From the NCBI RefSeq assembly GCF_000193735.1, contig NZ_AEPF01000058.1:113726-177725 (forward strand): DNA of 64,000 nucleotides, read 5' to 3'. The DNA is from Neisseria sicca 4320. Lineage in GTDB: Bacteria > Pseudomonadota > Gammaproteobacteria > Burkholderiales > Neisseriaceae. The notes under the pieces are model-generated. The model was not told the origin of the DNA, made no database searches, and worked only from the letters and a program-made list of their open reading frames with translations. This document shows positions 62,593-64,000 of the stretch, one piece after another; position 1 is the stretch's first letter; each line of letters starts with the position of its first letter. Both the position numbers and the translations under genes were made by a program.

Positions 62593-63873
62593 TTATTTAG
62601 CCGCGGATGCCGGTTTGGCTTCAGAGGTCGTCTGAACGTCTTTCTTCACTTCGGAAGCAGCTTTAGGCGCGGCTTCTGCGACACTTCCGGCAGGTGTCCA
62701 CTCTTTAGGTGTCACCTTTTTCGCACCCATCATACCTGCGATACTGGTGCCGTCCACAACAACTTTGTCGCCGTCGTTCAGACCCGCAGTAATAATCCAG
62801 TTGGTTCCCTGCTGCTGGGCAACGGTTACTTCGCGCGGCTCCATTTCGCCTTTGGCGTTCACAATCATCACGGTATCTTTCGTACCGCGCGTTACTGCCT
62901 GCTGCGGCACGACAAAAGCATTGTCGGCAGCCACTTGTTCCATCAAGACACGCACATAAAGACCGGGCATCAGGATATTTTTGTCGTTCGGCACTGACGC
63001 ACGCAAGGTAATTTGTCCGGTTGCTTCGTTCACAGACGGATCGGAGAACAGCAAACGGCCTTTATGCGGATAAACTTCTCCGTTGTCGAACTTGATGCCC
63101 ACTTCAATCGCGCCGTCCACGCCCGACAGCTTGCCTTCGGCAACCTGTTGGCGCAGCTTCATCACTTCGGTCGCAGATTGAGTGATGTTCACATACATAG
63201 GATTGGTTTGGCGGATGGTCGCCAGTACGGTCGTATCGCCCGCGTTCAACAGCGTACCTTCGGATACTTTAGACTGACCGATGAAACCGGAAATCGGCGC
63301 GGTAATGCGCGCCCTGTTCAGATTGATACCGGCAGATTTGATTGCCGCTTGCGCCGCTTTGACGCTTGCTTCGGCTGAACGTTTCGCCGTTACCGCCGCA
63401 TCATAGTCCTGTTTGCTGATGGCATCGGCGGCAACCAGCGGTTTGTAACGCGCCAAGTCGGCATTGGCTTTGGCGAGGGTCGCCTGCGCGCTTGCCAACT
63501 GGGCGCGAGAACTTTCCAGATTTGCTTCATAGGTGGAGCTGTCGATTTGGTAAAGCGGCTGCCCGGCGCGGACATAGCTGCCCTCTTGGAACAGGCGTTT
63601 TTGAATGATACCGCCGACTTGCGCACGGACATCCGCCGTACGCAGCGACTCCAAACGACCCGGCAGTTCGGTCGTCAGCGCAACGGTTTCAGGATGAACG
63701 GTAACGACGCCGACCACAGGAGCAGGAGCTTGTTGTTGTGCCGCTGCCTGCTGCCCTTTTCCATCTTTTGCACCCTGTGCCGCATCGGTTCCTTTGTTAC
63801 ACGCCGAAAGAGCCAACGCGGTAGCGGCAGCGATTGCCGCAATGCGCATCACCTTAGAAGCATCAAAAATCAT
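62593..63873 (-). CDS. mtrC: MtrC membrane fusion protein
   Basis: The 426-aa lipoprotein has lipobox LSAC (C25) and the membrane-fusion core (GRLESLRTADVRAQVGGII). It links MtrD and MtrE. A DUS near the C-terminus encodes VQTTSEA. The protein is longer than gonococcal MtrC by an Ala/Gln-rich linker. Confidence 0.95.
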   Translation of the reverse strand: MIFDASKVMRIAAIAAATALALSACNKGTDAAQGAKDGKGQQAAAQQQAPAPVVGVVTVHPETVALTTELPGRLESLRTADVRAQVGGIIQKRLFQEGSYVRAGQPLYQIDSSTYEANLESSRAQLASAQATLAKANADLARYKPLVAADAISKQDYDAAVTAKRSAEASVKAAQAAIKSAGINLNRARITAPISGFIGQSKVSEGTLLNAGDTTVLATIRQTNPMYVNITQSATEVMKLRQQVAEGKLSGVDGAIEVGIKFDNGEVYPHKGRLLFSDPSVNEATGQITLRASVPNDKNILMPGLYVRVLMEQVAADNAFVVPQQAVTRGTKDTVMIVNAKGEMEPREVTVAQQQGTNWIITAGLNDGDKVVVDGTSIAGMMGAKKVTPKEWTPAGSVAEAAPKAASEVKKDVQTTSEAKPASAAK

Positions 63874-64000
63874 TGATTTTCCTATCTAGATAATTGTTAT
63901 GAAGTTTCACTATATACTTTGTTATCGGAGCCGATTTTTGGTTCCGAAAACGACAAGTGCCTGCCTCAGCATCTGAAGCAGGTCGTCTGAAAAAGAGTTT
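63874..64000 (-). promoter_or_regulatory. upstream region of mtrCDE
   Basis: It contains an AGGAAAAT ribosome site, an imperfect palindrome TCGGAGCC / GGTTCCGA (63925-63947) and a DUS (about 63981-63992). An mtrR gene probably lies beyond the window. I cannot define the promoter with confidence. Confidence 0.5.

Noticed and set aside
1..64000. CRISPR array
   Set aside because: The repeated units are DUS, CREE and dRS3 elements; there is no regular repeat-spacer spacing.
1..64000. tRNA or rRNA genes
   Set aside because: I found no cloverleaf-like or rRNA sequence in the gaps between genes.

Overview
The window is a chromosomal segment of a commensal Neisseria. It carries dozens of copies of the 12-mer AGGTCGTCTGAA, the DNA uptake sequence (DUS) dialect known from the N. 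mucosa / N. sicca / N. macacae group rather than the meningococcal/gonococcal ATGCCGTCTGAA. It also holds Correia repeat enclosed elements (CREE), dRS3-type ATTCCC..GGGAAT repeats and the mtrCDE efflux operon. The species assignment is an inference from the DUS dialect and gene content.

Layout. (1) 1-8358: right end of a Mu-like transposable prophage, with late structural/tail genes, a lipoprotein moron, a Com zinc-finger regulator and a frameshifted DNA adenine methylase, ending in repeated putative transposase-binding sites 16-20 bp from the ettA stop codon. (2) 8374-17154: ettA and a type I restriction-modification operon (hsdM-hsdS-hsdR) with a perfect hairpin between hsdM and hsdS and a CREE at its promoter side. 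(3) 17421-23309: NAD biosynthesis. nadA-nadB diverges from a NadQ/NrtR-like regulator across a 27-bp palindrome, then comes nadC. A CREE between regulator and nadC has been split by about 750 bp of AT-rich DNA carrying a truncated toxin-like C-terminus and an overlapping immunity-like gene. nadC appears to have a C-tract frameshift at its start. (4) 23604-28292: mtgA, aroE, glnA and a 2,3-butanediol-dehydrogenase-like gene. (5) 28459-30687: a TonB-dependent siderophore receptor broken by one in-frame stop. (6) 31045-34035: queuosine precursor genes queC, queD and queE, with DUF1543 and DUF1304 genes, headed by a preQ1-I riboswitch.

(7) 34069-43490: the Entner-Doudoroff/upper glucose cluster. 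eda and edd lie on the minus strand, and zwf-pgl-glk-hexR-pgi on the plus strand, with HexR-type palindromes in the divergent region. (8) 43516-53272: mixed housekeeping genes: a uracil-DNA-glycosylase-like gene, an EamA transporter, trpF, a 52-aa membrane peptide, a BPSS1780-type membrane protein, rho, a HIT protein, LD-carboxypeptidase, prfC and ubiC. (9) 53276-57503: bioA-bioD (co-directional with ubiC) and mltD. (10) 57820-64000: the mtrC-mtrD-mtrE multidrug efflux operon and its upstream region.

Most transcription units end in inverted DUS pairs that form hairpins. Several genes also use DUS bases as their stop codon, their last codons or their Shine-Dalgarno. The main points for follow-up are the split CREE with its toxin/immunity-like cassette, the NadQ-type operator, the preQ1 riboswitch, the covarying non-canonical DUS hairpins, the hsdM-hsdS hairpin, and three genes broken by frameshift or nonsense changes.
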